Shown in pieces: positions 39,441-48,615 of a DNA stretch of 64,000 bases. The notes under the pieces were generated by a model, which worked only from the letters and a program-made list of their open reading frames with translations, did not search any database and had not been told where the DNA came from. The position numbers and the translations under genes are program-made. Position 1 is the stretch's first letter. Each line of letters starts with the position of its first letter. The stretch is from Listeria aquatica FSL S10-1188 (GTDB taxonomy: Bacteria; Bacillota; Bacilli; Lactobacillales; Listeriaceae): assembly GCF_000525795.1 (NCBI RefSeq), contig NZ_AOCG01000006.1:301926-365925 (forward strand), given 5' to 3'.

Positions 39441-40590
39441 ATGAGCAACCATAATATTTCCTTTCATAGAAAAAGTCCGGAAGAGTTGCTGAAACAAATT
39501 GAAAAATTAAAACGGGGAAAGCTAAAAATTTACATTGGCTCAGCTCCAGGTGTAGGCAAAACTTACCGAATGTTAACAGAAGCCCATGAACTGCAAAAGG
39601 AAAATATTGATGTTGTCATTGGTCTAGTTGAAACACATGGCCGCGAAGAAACAGCGGCGCTTATTCCAGGTCTTGAACAGCTTCCACTGCGTGAAGTGAC
39701 CTACAACGGAAAAGTCTACAATGATTTAGATGTAGACGCAATTATCGAACGCGATCCAGAAGTAGTCATCATTGATGAACTTGCCCACTCAAATATGCCG
39801 GGCTCCTTCAACGAAAAGCGTTATGAAGATGTTCAAAAAATCCTTGAACATCGTATTAACGTAATAACTGCTGTCAATATCCAACATTTAGAAAGCCTCC
39901 GCGGTGTCGTTAGAGAGCTTACAGGTGTTTCAGTCCGCGAACGAATCCCTGATAGTATTCTCGATGCGGCAGATGAAGTGATTTTGATTGATGTCACTGC
40001 TGAGACACTTCAAAAGCGACTGAAAGAAGGCAAAATCTATAAAAAAGAAAAGGATTGAACAGTCACTTGAAAATTTCTTTACAACCAAAAATCTATCCGC
40101 ACTTCGTGAAATTGCACTCCGTGAAGTTGCAGATGATGTTGATGATAAAGCCGATAAAAAAGCCGCACGTTTGCGTGCAGCCATGATGAATGAAAAAATT
40201 CTCGTTTGTATTAAAAATGATGCAAATGCTGAAAAATTGATTCGTCGCGGCTTTCGCATCGCTGACCGACTGCGAAGTGAACTTTTTATTTTAACGGCAA
40301 TCGATCGAAATTTATCTGATCTTCCAGAACAAATCCAAAATGAATATAAAGAATGGCAAGAACTGGCCGAACAATTTCACGCTCACTTTTTGGTAGAACC
40401 GATTCAAGAACGTAAGATCTCGCAAGTTATTACGGATGTTGCCAATCAGAAACACATCACACAGATTATCTTGGGCCAATCAGTCAAATCACGTGTGGAA
40501 GAATTGGCAAAAGGTTCCATTGTAAATGCCATCATGCGTCAAACTGATGGTGTTGATATTCATATCGTCGCTAACTCTAGAAAAAGTTAA
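39441..40590 (+). CDS. Stand-alone KdpD N-terminal domain protein (KdpD + USP), one homopolymer error
   Basis: The A4 at 40048-40051, one base long, splits it; restored, 382 aa from ATG 39441. N-terminal KdpD domain (about 15-225): Walker A GSAPGVGKTYRML, VGLVETHGREET, Walker-B-like VVIIDELAHSNMPGS; then a universal-stress domain (about 245-380) with ILVCIKNDANAEKLI and IILGQSVKSRVEELAKGS. The membrane helices and histidine kinase of full KdpD are missing and no kdpABC/kdpE is nearby. It is flanked by terminators and ends cleanly, so it is a natural short form, possibly a K+ or second-messenger sensor. Confidence 0.87.
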
Positions 40591-40632
40591 AAAGAGGCAA
40601 GAAAAACATTCGTTTTTCTTGCCTCTTTTTTT
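40590..40632. terminator. Bidirectional terminator
   Basis: Stem AAAGAGGCAAGAAAAAC/GTTTTTCTTGCCTCTTT between convergent genes. Confidence 0.88.
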
Positions 40633-41292
40633 ATTTCAAAATACCTGTTAAAACATAATCAATCGTAAACTCGATTTCACGTTCATCTTCCCACTCCGCA
40701 TCTGGCATAACTACAAACCGAGTGATCATAAAGCCAACGATATTAGTAATTAAAGCACGCATGATCGTACTATTCGGTAGATTTTTTAGTTCCCCTTTCC
40801 CTTTATAATAATCAATTACGTGATCAAATTTATCCTTCACATGGGTCATAAAAATATCGGAAAACTGTGCGCGAAGTTCACTGTGATACATAAGTTCCAT
40901 AAAATAAATTTTAAGTAGTTTTCCGTTCTCGCGAGCAAATTCAAAGCGATTTCGAATCAATTGTTCAATAAAAGCCCTAAAATCGGGATATTCCTGCTCG
41001 AAAACCTCTTCTGCAAATTCTTTTGCCAGAAACGGGATAACACCTTCAACAAGCGTCGGCATCGTAATCGCCATCAGCAAATCTTTTTTCGTTTTATAAT
41101 GCCGAAAAATCGTTCCTTCCGCAACACCCGCTCGTTTTGCAATTTCACTTGTACTCGTTGCGGAAAAACCTTTTTCTGCAAAAAGCTCGGTTGCAGCTTG
41201 TAAAATATTTTTTTTGCTTCTCACTCATATGCTGATCCTTTTCTGTCACATCGAGAATTTGTTTTAATAAATCAGGTTGTTTTTTTCTCCAC
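40631..41292 (-). CDS. TetR-family repressor of the adjacent ABC exporter, two homopolymer errors
   Basis: T8 (41208-41215) and T7 (41280-41286), each one base long. Restored, 219 aa from GTG 41292, or 197 aa from an internal ATG (MSEKQKNILQ). DNA-binding domain: AATELFAEKGFSATSTSEIA, KRAGVAEGTIFRHYKTKKDL. Last gene of the ATPase-permease-TetR operon. The perfect palindrome upstream of the ATPase gene is its likely operator, so the operon is autorepressed and opened by an exported compound. Confidence 0.88.
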
Positions 41293-41310
41293 TTTATTTT
41301 CGCTCCTTAG

Positions 41311-42442
41311 TCAAATTTTGCGATATTTTTTCAGGGCAAAGATATTTAAAATCAAAAAGAGGGCTGCAAAACCAAGCAAGATGTAAAAGCTATTGGCAAA
41401 ACCAGTAAAGCCTTCTCCGCGAATCATAATATCTTTGAGCGCTTCTGCCCCGTAGTACATCGGCATGATATGGGCAAGCCATTGTAACCAGTCAGCCATT
41501 CCTTCAAGTGGGAAAATACCACAAAATAAAGCTTGAGGCACGATCACAATTGGGATAAACTGAATGATTTGAAATTCATTGTTTGCAAACGTAGAGAGCA
41601 ACATTCCAAGCGCAAGAGAAACCATCGCTAGTGTAAGTGTGATTATAAGCACATACCAGATTGAACCATTTTGCATCATTCCAAGAACATGAACAGAGTA
41701 TAGAGCCACAAGAACAGACTGAATCAGTGCGAAAATGCCAAAGCCGATCATGTAGCCAAGTTCAATCTCAAAGCGTCGAATTGGGGTAGTTAATAGCCGT
41801 TCAAGCGTACCTGTTGTTCGCTCACGCAAGAAAGAAATCCCGGCAATTAAAAAGACAAAGAAAAAAGACGAAAAAGCCAATGAAAATCGGGCCGATTGTA
41901 TCAAAGTAGCTGGTATCTTTATCTCCAATCACGTAGCTCGCTTTTACTTCCACATGTTGCGTGCCGCCAGTTAAATTAGCGGCTTTTGATACTTCCACTC
42001 CTGCCCCACTTTTTTCAAGTTGTTTCATCGTTTGCTTGAACAATTGAGCGGCTTGCTTCATTTCAGCGGATTGTTCTGCCATGAGAGCCCCTTGTAGTTT
42101 TGCATTGATTTGTGTCGTAATGGATGGGTCACTATTTTCATAAGTAATCGCGAGTTTTTCCCCTTGCAGATCTAAAAATGCATCGAGATTATCACTTTTG
42201 ATCTTTTGAGTGGGATTTTTTGCTGATGAATATTCTTTTATATCAAGATCTTTCTTTTTAAGTGAAGTGACCAAACTTTTGTTTAGTCCACTAACACCAA
42301 TTTTAGGGTTTACACTTTCGCCGTTAAACATAAAGTTTAAGAGTGTGATTAAAAGGAGCGGCGCGAGCATCATTAGTGCAAGCGTTCGTTTATCTCGTTT
42401 AAACTGGTTCACAATACGCTTCACGATAGCTAAAACTCTCAT
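41311..42442 (-). CDS. ABC-2 type exporter permease, one homopolymer error
   Basis: A6 (41861-41866), restored to five, gives 376 aa. One N-terminal helix, a large extracytoplasmic domain (about 45-190) and five C-terminal helices with FLRERTTGTLERLLTTPIRR, the typical coupling motif of ABC-2 drug or lipid exporters. Its ATG overlaps the stop of the ATPase gene by 4 nt. Confidence 0.9.
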
Positions 42443-43162
42443 TTCGTCTCCCTCCCAAATTTAAGAAATACTGCTTCTAAGTTCTGACTTCCTGTCTCTT
42501 GTTTCAGCTCATCTGGGGTTCCCGTCGCAATCACATGTCCACCGCGAATCATGGCGAGGCGATCGCATTTTTCCGCTTCATCCATGACGTGCGTCGTAAC
42601 AAGAATCGCCTTCCCGCTTTTTTTTAAGCGTTTGAAGTTCTTCCCATATTGAAAGGCGCAATTCTGGATCAATTCCAACAGTTGGTTCATCTAAAATTAG
42701 CACTTCCGGATCTGGTAGTACGGCAATAGCGAGAGATAACCTTCGTTTCATTCCTCCAGAAAAATTTGCCACTTTTTTCCCTAAATCTGGAGTGAGGTTA
42801 ACCAGATTTGCAGCATATTCCATACGCTTTTTCTTATTTTCCCCTTTTAGCTGATAGAGCGAAGCGAAAAAGTCCAGATTTTCTTTAGCTGTGAGATCTG
42901 TATAAAGAGCATCCGATTGTGCCATATAACCAATGTTTTCCATTACTGCAAGATTTGGCATTGCATGTGTTAAAACTTCAATGCTCCCACTCTGTGCTTT
43001 TTCCATACCAATAATCGTTTTGACAAGTGTTGTTTTCCCTGCCCCAGACGGGCCGATCAAACCATAAATTTCGCCACGCCTCACAGATAGTGATAAATCA
43101 AATAATATTTGCTTATGCTTAAAACCTACATTTAATGCGTTTGCTTCAATAACGGTTTCCAT
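42439..43162 (-). CDS. ABC exporter ATP-binding protein, one homopolymer error
   Basis: T8 (42618-42625), restored to seven, gives 240 aa. Walker A GPSGAGKTT, signature FSGGMKRRLS, Walker B VLILDEPTVGID, and H-loop VTTHVMDE. Forms the exporter with the downstream ABC-2 permease; drug-type efflux is likely given the TetR partner. Confidence 0.92.
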
Positions 43163-43187
43163 TTTCTTTCACTCCTTCAGAATAAAA

Positions 43188-43205
43188 TGAGTGAGTACTC
43201 ACTTA
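43188..43205. promoter_or_regulatory. TetR operator upstream of the ABC exporter
   Basis: Perfect 14-bp palindrome AGTGAGTACTCACT (43190-43203), a common form of TetR-family operator, about 30 bp upstream of the ATPase start. Confidence 0.7.
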
Positions 43206-43262
43206 CACCTTAAAAGAAAAGTAGCTTTTTGTAAAGTAAAAACCATTTCGAAATCGAAATGG

Positions 43263-44183
43263 TTATCGCCGCAAGTAAACATCACTGATCAAATGGTTGC
43301 TCCCTTTATAAAGAAGCAAATCAGCTCGATATTTGGTATGCTCAATATTTTCTTTTAAATTCGGACCATTAATCGTGTCCCACACTTCACGTGCATAAAT
43401 ATCTGCTTTTTGATCACTGTAGTCACTATATTTATGGAAATAGGAACTTTCATCTTGAAAGGCAGTTTCACGAAGCATGAAGAAACGTTCTAAGTACCAA
43501 CGCTTGATGTCTTCTTCTGCAGCATCTAAGTAAATCGAGAAGTCAAAAAAATCACTTGGAAAAAAGATTTGATCCAAATCTGCTTGTAGCACGTTGATGC
43601 CTTCCACTATCACAATGTCTGGGTTCGCTAGCTTCCGCGTATCTCGTAATACATCATAAGTGAGATGCGAATAAAGCGGAACTTCCATATTTTTTTTATT
43701 ATTTTTCAAATCAATCAGAAAATCCATAAATTTTTTCTTGTCATAGCTTTCCGGGAAGCCTTTCTTATTCATAATGCCACGCTTTTCAAGCTCAGCATTA
43801 GGATATAAAAAGCCATCTGTTGTGACCAGTTCCACTTCACGTGTTTTCGAAAACCAGCGATCAAGCATCAGCTTTAAAACACGCGCTGTAGTGCTTTTCC
43901 CAACCGCTACACTTCCTGCAAGCGCGATAATAAATGGCGGTCGGTCTTCTTTTTTCTTCAGATAATCCATTTTTTCACCATGAATAAAAATAGCCTCATG
44001 ATATTGAATCGCAAGTAATTTAACTAGTGGCAAATAAATTTCAGCAATATCAGAAAGTGAAATCCGGTCATTTAACCCGCGAATTTGTTCAAGCTCTTCT
44101 TGCGTCAATATTTGGTCTTTGCTAATTTCAAGTTCCCGCCAGTTTTCGCGCGGAAAGTGATAATACTGCTTGTATTCGTTCAT
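43263..44183 (-). CDS. coaA: Pantothenate kinase (type I)
   Basis: 306 aa; first step of coenzyme A synthesis, normally inhibited by CoA. P-loop GSVAVGKST (about residue 95), LVTTDGFLYPN, PESYD and the CoaA C-terminal end RADLLLYKG. Single gene on the minus strand. Confidence 0.96.
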   Translation of the reverse strand: MNEYKQYYHFPRENWRELEISKDQILTQEELEQIRGLNDRISLSDIAEIYLPLVKLLAIQYHEAIFIHGEKMDYLKKKEDRPPFIIALAGSVAVGKSTTARVLKLMLDRWFSKTREVELVTTDGFLYPNAELEKRGIMNKKGFPESYDKKKFMDFLIDLKNNKKNMEVPLYSHLTYDVLRDTRKLANPDIVIVEGINVLQADLDQIFFPSDFFDFSIYLDAAEEDIKRWYLERFFMLRETAFQDESSYFHKYSDYSDQKADIYAREVWDTINGPNLKENIEHTKYRADLLLYKGSNHLISDVYLRR

Positions 44184-44278
44184 GTCTTAAGCCGTCCTTT
44201 TTCCTTTTGGGTAGGTAGCGTGTGAAACCATTTACTGAATAAGCATACCCTAAGCCGCTTCAATCTGCAAGAGCAAAC

Positions 44279-45118
44279 CTAGTATTTTCGGTAAACATAG
44301 ACATCTTTCGGTTTATCAATTTGGCGATAATTAGAAACTTCAAGTGAAGGAATTTTCATTTTAAAGGGCGCATAATATTCTTCTGTAATTGTGCCCGATA
44401 CAGAAAGCCAAGTATCATTTTTATATTGGGCTTTCTCCGGCATATCCACAAGCATCCCAAACACACCAGAATCAGCAACGCAGTGAATAATTCCAAACCT
44501 AAATAAAAACAAGTGAGCATCCTTTAAAACTGGGTCATTGTATACGAATCCCGTAAAACGCATTTCACGTCCTGTAAATTCACCAGGATAGTTGTACAAA
44601 ATTTCCATGGTCATTAAATAATTGCTGTCGTCTACAACAATCGGATTTTGCTTCAATAGTTCTTTTTTCTCACGCTCCATCATTTTTTCATAATCAGATT
44701 TCCCAAAATAACCACTCGTGTCGGGACGTAAAAATTGATTTTGTGCATACGGGTCATCCCCTGCTGCATTATTTTTAGGAAAATGGAACCCTTTCGCGCT
44801 AACGATTGTCGAATCAAGTGTTGCAATTGGAAACATGAATCCCGCAATAAGCGGATAAGTGAGCAAGCCATAAACTAAAAACTTCTTCCAAATTGTATTT
44901 TCACCACAGTGTGAGTGTCCCAAATGATCATGCTCTTCTACTTTGTCTTCATCACGAAAAACGATAATCAGCTGGATAAGAGCTAAAAGAAAAGCGGCTA
45001 TCATCGCTGAAAAGGACAAGTAGGAATATTTCATATTAATATATTTACTAATTTCCCCAGAAATGTGGAGATACATCAAATAAAAACCAAAGCCAAATAA
45101 AATAAAGGCTCGTAACAT
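44279..45118 (-). CDS. YcgQ-type membrane protein (TIGR03943 family)
   Basis: 279 aa from ATG 45118, chosen because GGAGGG lies 7 nt upstream; a longer frame overlapping the upstream gene is less likely. Two or three N-terminal helices, His-rich loop EEHDHLGHSHCGEN, another helix, then a soluble OB-like domain with RFTGFVYNDP and WLSVSGTI. Partner of the permease directly upstream; together they resemble B. subtilis YcgQ/YcgR, of unknown substrate, in some species zinc-regulated. Confidence 0.87.
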   Translation of the reverse strand: MLRAFILFGFGFYLMYLHISGEISKYINMKYSYLSFSAMIAAFLLALIQLIIVFRDEDKVEEHDHLGHSHCGENTIWKKFLVYGLLTYPLIAGFMFPIATLDSTIVSAKGFHFPKNNAAGDDPYAQNQFLRPDTSGYFGKSDYEKMMEREKKELLKQNPIVVDDSNYLMTMEILYNYPGEFTGREMRFTGFVYNDPVLKDAHLFLFRFGIIHCVADSGVFGMLVDMPEKAQYKNDTWLSVSGTITEEYYAPFKMKIPSLEVSNYRQIDKPKDVYVYRKY

Positions 45119-45134
45119 TCTTTTTCCCTCCTGT

Positions 45135-46211
45135 CTAAATAAGAATCGAATAAAGAAAGACAACGACTGTTACACTCACAACAATAAAGAGTACAAACTT
45201 CGCTTTAAAAGAAGCAAGCATCATCATCAGATTTTTAATATCAAGCATTGGCCCAAAAACAAGAAAAGCGACGATCGATTGTGTTGAAAACAGGCTACGG
45301 AATGAAGCCCCGATAAACGCATCTGCTTCTGAACAAAGAGAAAGAATAAAGGCCAGAACCATCATGAGTAAAATCGACAAAACCGGGCCATGACCAATCG
45401 ACATTAAAGTAGAAGTTTTAATATATGTTTGCATAGCAGAAGCAATTAGTGCTCCAAAAACTAAGTATTTTCCTACCGAAAAAAATTCATCCACGGCATG
45501 TTTAGCCGTATGCCAAATTTTATCCATAAACGAAAGATCTGTATGGCTATGCTCATGTTGATGCGAGACTTCTTGATGTGAATGCTCGTGAGTAGGGAAC
45601 ACTTCCGCACTGCCAAGACCATTTCCAGCCCCTTCAACTTTTTCCACATTCATTTTTTCAGGTAGCACCTGTTTCACTGAAAGATCAACACCAGCCGTCT
45701 GTAAAGCAAGGCTTTCTGATTTAACTGTTTTCTCACTAGCATTAGTAGAAGTAAGTAGCTTTTCCTTTAAGCCTTCTCCTTTATAGAAAAAAGCAATTAA
45801 ATTACCGACGACAAGAGCCACAACAAGACTTCCAACTACCCGTAAAATCGGGATTTCCCAATTGCTCCCAAAAGCTACATAAGTCGAGAAAAGAACAACT
45901 GGATTTATAATAGGTGCCGTCAACATAAATGCAATGCCTGCATGAAGCGGCACACCCTTTTTAAGTAAGTTACGTACAATCGGGACAATACCGCATTCAC
46001 ACGACGGAAAAAGCACACCGATAAAAGAACCGACAACAACTGCCCAAAACCGATTTTTCGGAATCACACGTGCAATAAACTTCTCGGAAACATACATTTG
46101 AATGAAGCTAGCTATGAAAACGCCAATTAACACAAACGGCAGTGCTTCAATCAAAATAGAAATAAAAATCGTGTTCATTTGCAAAAAAGAGTCTGGTAAA
46201 TGATTGAACAA
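45135..46211 (-). CDS. YcgR-type permease (UPF0718/DUF318)
   Basis: 358 aa, TTG start 46211 behind GAAGG. About eight helices in two halves, with the metal-like motif FPSCECGIVP in helix 3 and CSEADAFIG in the second half. A cytoplasmic loop carries a His-rich stretch (HEHSHQEVSHQHEHSH), which suggests binding of Zn2+ or another metal. 16 bp before the YcgQ partner. Confidence 0.88.
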   Translation of the reverse strand: MFNHLPDSFLQMNTIFISILIEALPFVLIGVFIASFIQMYVSEKFIARVIPKNRFWAVVVGSFIGVLFPSCECGIVPIVRNLLKKGVPLHAGIAFMLTAPIINPVVLFSTYVAFGSNWEIPILRVVGSLVVALVVGNLIAFFYKGEGLKEKLLTSTNASEKTVKSESLALQTAGVDLSVKQVLPEKMNVEKVEGAGNGLGSAEVFPTHEHSHQEVSHQHEHSHTDLSFMDKIWHTAKHAVDEFFSVGKYLVFGALIASAMQTYIKTSTLMSIGHGPVLSILLMMVLAFILSLCSEADAFIGASFRSLFSTQSIVAFLVFGPMLDIKNLMMMLASFKAKFVLFIVVSVTVVVFLYSILI

Positions 46212-46289
46212 AAAAAAGAACCTTCTTTCCTTCCAAATCTTCGTTTATTCTATCTCTCTTCCTGCAAGAAATCAAGTTTCACCTCTATC

Positions 46290-46325
46290 TAAAAAAGCGT
46301 CAACCCGTGGGTTGACGCTTTTTAC
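46290..46325. terminator. Terminator of the ABC-F gene
   Basis: Stem AAAAGCGTCAACC/GGTTGACGCTTTT, A and T flanks. Confidence 0.9.
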
Positions 46326-46384
46326 GAAGCCAAATTTCGCTAAGATATGCCAGATTCAGCCTAATCATTTTAAATCACTACAAA

Positions 46385-47980
46385 TCAATTTCCCTTTAGT
46401 TCTCGAAGTTTGCGACTATTTTCAAGATAAGCTTGATCGAGACTAGCCTTCTCCGCTGCGCTAAGCTTAGGGTCACCAAGCTTTGCAGCAATCTCTGAAA
46501 GTCTAAGTTCGACAAGCAAGCTGTCCTCTTCCACAACTTGATCCGCAGACTCCTTCTCCGTTGCAACTTGTTGCATGGATTTTCGCTCCAGCTTCATTTC
46601 ACCCTTTTCAATTTGAAGGACCTCAAGTGCCGTATTTCGAACAAAAGCCGTGTCATGCGAAACAAACAGTACAGCACCTTCAAAAGTTGAAATCAATCCT
46701 TCAAGCGCCTCTAAAGCCGTAATATCCAAGTAATTCGTTGGTTCATCTAGAACTAAAAAGTTCGCATCGCTCAAAAGAATCATCGCCAGATAAAGCTTAA
46801 CTCGCTCGCCACCTGATAAAACTGAGACGCTTTTCTTTAAATCGGCCTGCTGAAAGTGCAAGCTACCAAGTACATCCATCGCCATTTGCTTGTCGTGAGC
46901 ATTCACCTGATCAATATTTTCAAGCATCGTTTTATCCACATCTAGACCTTGTAACCCCTGATCGAAATAAGCGATTCTTGTGCTTCCCAAAATCCGGATA
47001 GGCGCCTCATCGTTTAACAGCCGCTTTAAAAAAGTCGTTTTCCCCGAAGCATTTTGACCGACTAACGCCATTTTATCTCCGATCTTTATTGAAAAAGGTT
47101 CGATTTCAAATAATTTCTTTTCAGGAAAGCCGATTTCTCCTTTTTGAACTTGTACAAGAGTCGTTTCAGGTTTTAATTTGCGTGACTCAGGAAGCGTGAT
47201 TTTAACTGATTTAGAGATGAAAGGTTTATCAACATCTGGAAGACGCTCTAATCGTTTTTGCGTGGCTTTAATCGTTTTGTGCTGACTTTTCTGTTGCGTA
47301 CCTTTATACATATTGCCATAAGCGATTTCTTTTCTACTCATTCCTTTTTTGAAAAGCTTAGATTGACTGGTTTCCATACTCTCAGCAATCTGTTTTCGGT
47401 GTACCATCGCTGCTTGAAGTTTTCGCTTTTCGGCAACATTTTCATCATACGCTTTCTGCTTTTGTTCACGTTGCTTCTTTTTCTTCGCTGCATAGTCCGA
47501 ATAATTTCCTTTATAAACGGTGATCTCTTCCTGATCTAACTCCCAAATCTCATCAACAACTGCATCTAAAAAATCACGATCATGCGAAATAATGAGTAGG
47601 GTTCCTGAAAAACGTTTAAAATCACGAATAACATATTTCGTGCTTGCCACATCTAGATTCGATGTTGGCTCATCGGCAAAAAGAATCGCCGGTCGCTCTT
47701 GTAAAACGCGCTGAACTTCCTTGCGTGTTTTTTCTCCCCCACTTAATCGCTCAATTTCAGCGGGAATTTGTTTGATCATTCCTACTGTTCCGCTTCGCTT
47801 CACACTTCCAGTAGTTGCCTCACGCTTTCCTATTAAGATTTCAAGTAAGGTCGTTTTTCCCGTACCATTTTGTCCAATAATTCCAATTTTAGCATTCGGT
47901 TTAACCCGTAATTCTGGAATCACAAATAAATTTCTCGCTCCAATTTCCATTGTCAAATCATGAATTTCTATACTAAACAT
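46385..47980 (-). CDS. ABC-F ribosome-protection protein (Lmo0919/VgaL-like)
   Basis: 531 aa with two ATPase domains and no membrane helices. First: Walker A GQNGTGKTT, LSGGEKTR, FADEPTSNLD. Second: GQNASGKTT, LSGGERVKL, VLDEPTNYLD. Between them a long charged coiled-coil linker (about 165-260), the part that reaches the peptidyl-transferase centre and displaces antibiotics; the C-terminal coiled coil ends KLRELKGN. In L. monocytogenes the orthologue confers lincosamide resistance. An antibiotic-responsive attenuator precedes it. Confidence 0.93.
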   Translation of the reverse strand: MFSIEIHDLTMEIGARNLFVIPELRVKPNAKIGIIGQNGTGKTTLLEILIGKREATTGSVKRSGTVGMIKQIPAEIERLSGGEKTRKEVQRVLQERPAILFADEPTSNLDVASTKYVIRDFKRFSGTLLIISHDRDFLDAVVDEIWELDQEEITVYKGNYSDYAAKKKKQREQKQKAYDENVAEKRKLQAAMVHRKQIAESMETSQSKLFKKGMSRKEIAYGNMYKGTQQKSQHKTIKATQKRLERLPDVDKPFISKSVKITLPESRKLKPETTLVQVQKGEIGFPEKKLFEIEPFSIKIGDKMALVGQNASGKTTFLKRLLNDEAPIRILGSTRIAYFDQGLQGLDVDKTMLENIDQVNAHDKQMAMDVLGSLHFQQADLKKSVSVLSGGERVKLYLAMILLSDANFLVLDEPTNYLDITALEALEGLISTFEGAVLFVSHDTAFVRNTALEVLQIEKGEMKLERKSMQQVATEKESADQVVEEDSLLVELRLSEIAAKLGDPKLSAAEKASLDQAYLENSRKLRELKGN

Positions 47981-48170
47981 AAAAAAACCTCCTTATCCAT
48001 TTTCGGATAGGAGTACACAAAAAAACATTAATTCTGCTAGATGTTAATAAGCAAAATAAACATACTGATCCTGTCCGAAAAAAAATGGTTTTGCACACTT
48101 GCATTCATTTTTTCTTTGTCAAACAGGATTAGAATTTCATTGGCCTAAAAAAACACCTCTTTCATTTATT
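47981..48170 (-). ncRNA. rli53-like antibiotic-responsive leader/attenuator of the ABC-F gene
   Basis: Minus-strand 5' leader of about 190 nt. Segment 1 AATCCTGTTTG (48120-48130) can pair with segment 2 CGGACAGGATC (48067-48077). Segment 3 TCCTATCCG (48004-48012) can pair with segment 4 GGATAAGGAGG (47988-47998), which contains the ribosome site and is followed by U7: a terminator just before the ATG. Segment 2 can alternatively pair with segment 3 (8 of 9), removing the terminator. A three-codon uORF (Met-Lys-Phe-stop, 48129-48140) ends on segment 1, so a stalled ribosome would free segment 2 and permit read-through. This is the layout known for L. monocytogenes rli53. Confidence 0.8.
48129..48140 (-). 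CDS. Leader peptide uORF of the ABC-F attenuator
   Basis: ATG AAA TTC TAA on the minus strand; the stop overlaps pairing segment 1. An alternative leader frame just upstream reads Met-Lys-Glu-Val-Phe-Phe-stop and itself contains a GAGGTG site serving the first. Which one is used cannot be decided by eye. Confidence 0.5.
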   Translation of the reverse strand: MKF

Positions 48171-48176
48171 AGTAAT

Positions 48177-48206
48177 AGTATACCAAAAAGATATTCTTTT
48201 TGGCAA
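48177..48206 (-). promoter_or_regulatory. Promoter of the ABC-F leader
   Basis: -35 TTGCCA (48201-48206), 18-bp spacer, -10 TATACT (48177-48182); start expected near 48170. Confidence 0.75.
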
Positions 48207-48344
48207 GTTTCAAATAATCAAAGCATTTCTTTATCTCTTGCCTAATAAAAATATTTTGGTGCGAGCTGAAACGATTTCTAGTCAAAAAATGGAATTTCGA
48301 GCTTCAAAAGCTGCCTAAAAACGTTGGCGCATCAACACTTCAAA

Positions 48345-48355
48345 CATGTTATACT
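48345..48355 (+). promoter_or_regulatory. Extended -10 promoter of the Fst-type toxin mRNA
   Basis: TG-n-TATACT (-10 at 48350-48355), no clear -35. Transcription would start near 48362, where GTCGTCTA begins. Confidence 0.6.
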
Positions 48356-48407
48356 AAAGAAGTCGTCTATCCCAATTGCAAAACTCTGCAGATGGGAGGT
48401 GCTACAA

Positions 48408-48512
48408 TTGATTCTTCTTTTTTCCAGTGTTATTGCCCCAATCCTTGTTGGCATTTGCTTGTCGCTTTTCAAGTACTGGCTAGAAACAAGGGGGAGTAAC
48501 AAACGGAAGTAG
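48408..48512 (+). CDS. Fst-family type I toxin peptide
   Basis: 34-aa peptide, TTG start 6 nt after GGGAGGTG. Its signature SSVIAPILVG followed by a hydrophobic stretch (about residues 2-23), then WLETRG and a basic end SNKRK is the hallmark of Fst (plasmid pAD1 par) and its chromosomal relatives. Such peptides insert into the membrane and damage it when not silenced by an antisense RNA. The 5' end of the mRNA (GTCGTCTA, 48362-48369) is complementary to TAGACGAC (48510-48517) at the end of the frame, a long-range pairing typical of these messages. Ends at a bidirectional terminator shared with the antisense RNA. Confidence 0.87.
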   Translation: MILLFSSVIAPILVGICLSLFKYWLETRGSNKRK

Positions 48513-48530
48513 ACGACAAGTTCTAGCCAT

Positions 48531-48609
48531 ATAAAAAATCCCGAGATCTTTAGCCCGACTCGGGATTTTTCATATACTACAATTATACTACAATCGATTC
48601 CTTTTTCCT
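48531..48609 (-). ncRNA. Antisense antitoxin RNA (RNA II) of the Fst-type locus
   Basis: A minus-strand promoter (-35 TTTACT 48639-48644, 17 bp, -10 TATAAT 48616-48621) starts an RNA near 48609 that ends at the common terminator, about 78 nt. It carries the complement of the direct repeat found at the toxin start: CTACAATTGATTC (48402 on) and CTACAATCGATTC (48588 on), so it can pair over the toxin ribosome site and start codon and also at the terminator loop. Confidence 0.8.
48533..48571. terminator. Shared bidirectional terminator of toxin mRNA and antisense RNA
   Basis: Stem AAAATCCCGAG/CTCGGGATTTT with a 13-nt loop, A6 and T5 flanks. Confidence 0.9.
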
Positions 48610-48615
48610 AAGTCC

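Larger units (their letters stand above)
48402..48608 (+). repeat. Direct repeats of the par/Fst locus
   Basis: Copy 1 at 48402-48425 (CTACAATTGATTC then a TTCTT/T-rich tail to TTTCC) spans the toxin start; copy 2 at 48588-48608 (CTACAATCGATTC then CTTTTTCC) lies in the antisense RNA; a shorter third copy ACTACAATT at 48576-48584. Same arrangement as DRa/DRb of pAD1 par. Confidence 0.75.

Noticed and set aside
39441..40590. KdpD N-terminal gene as a pseudogene fragment of a sensor kinase
   Set aside because: After one base correction it is an intact frame that ends at a stop followed by a terminator, and no kinase remnant follows.
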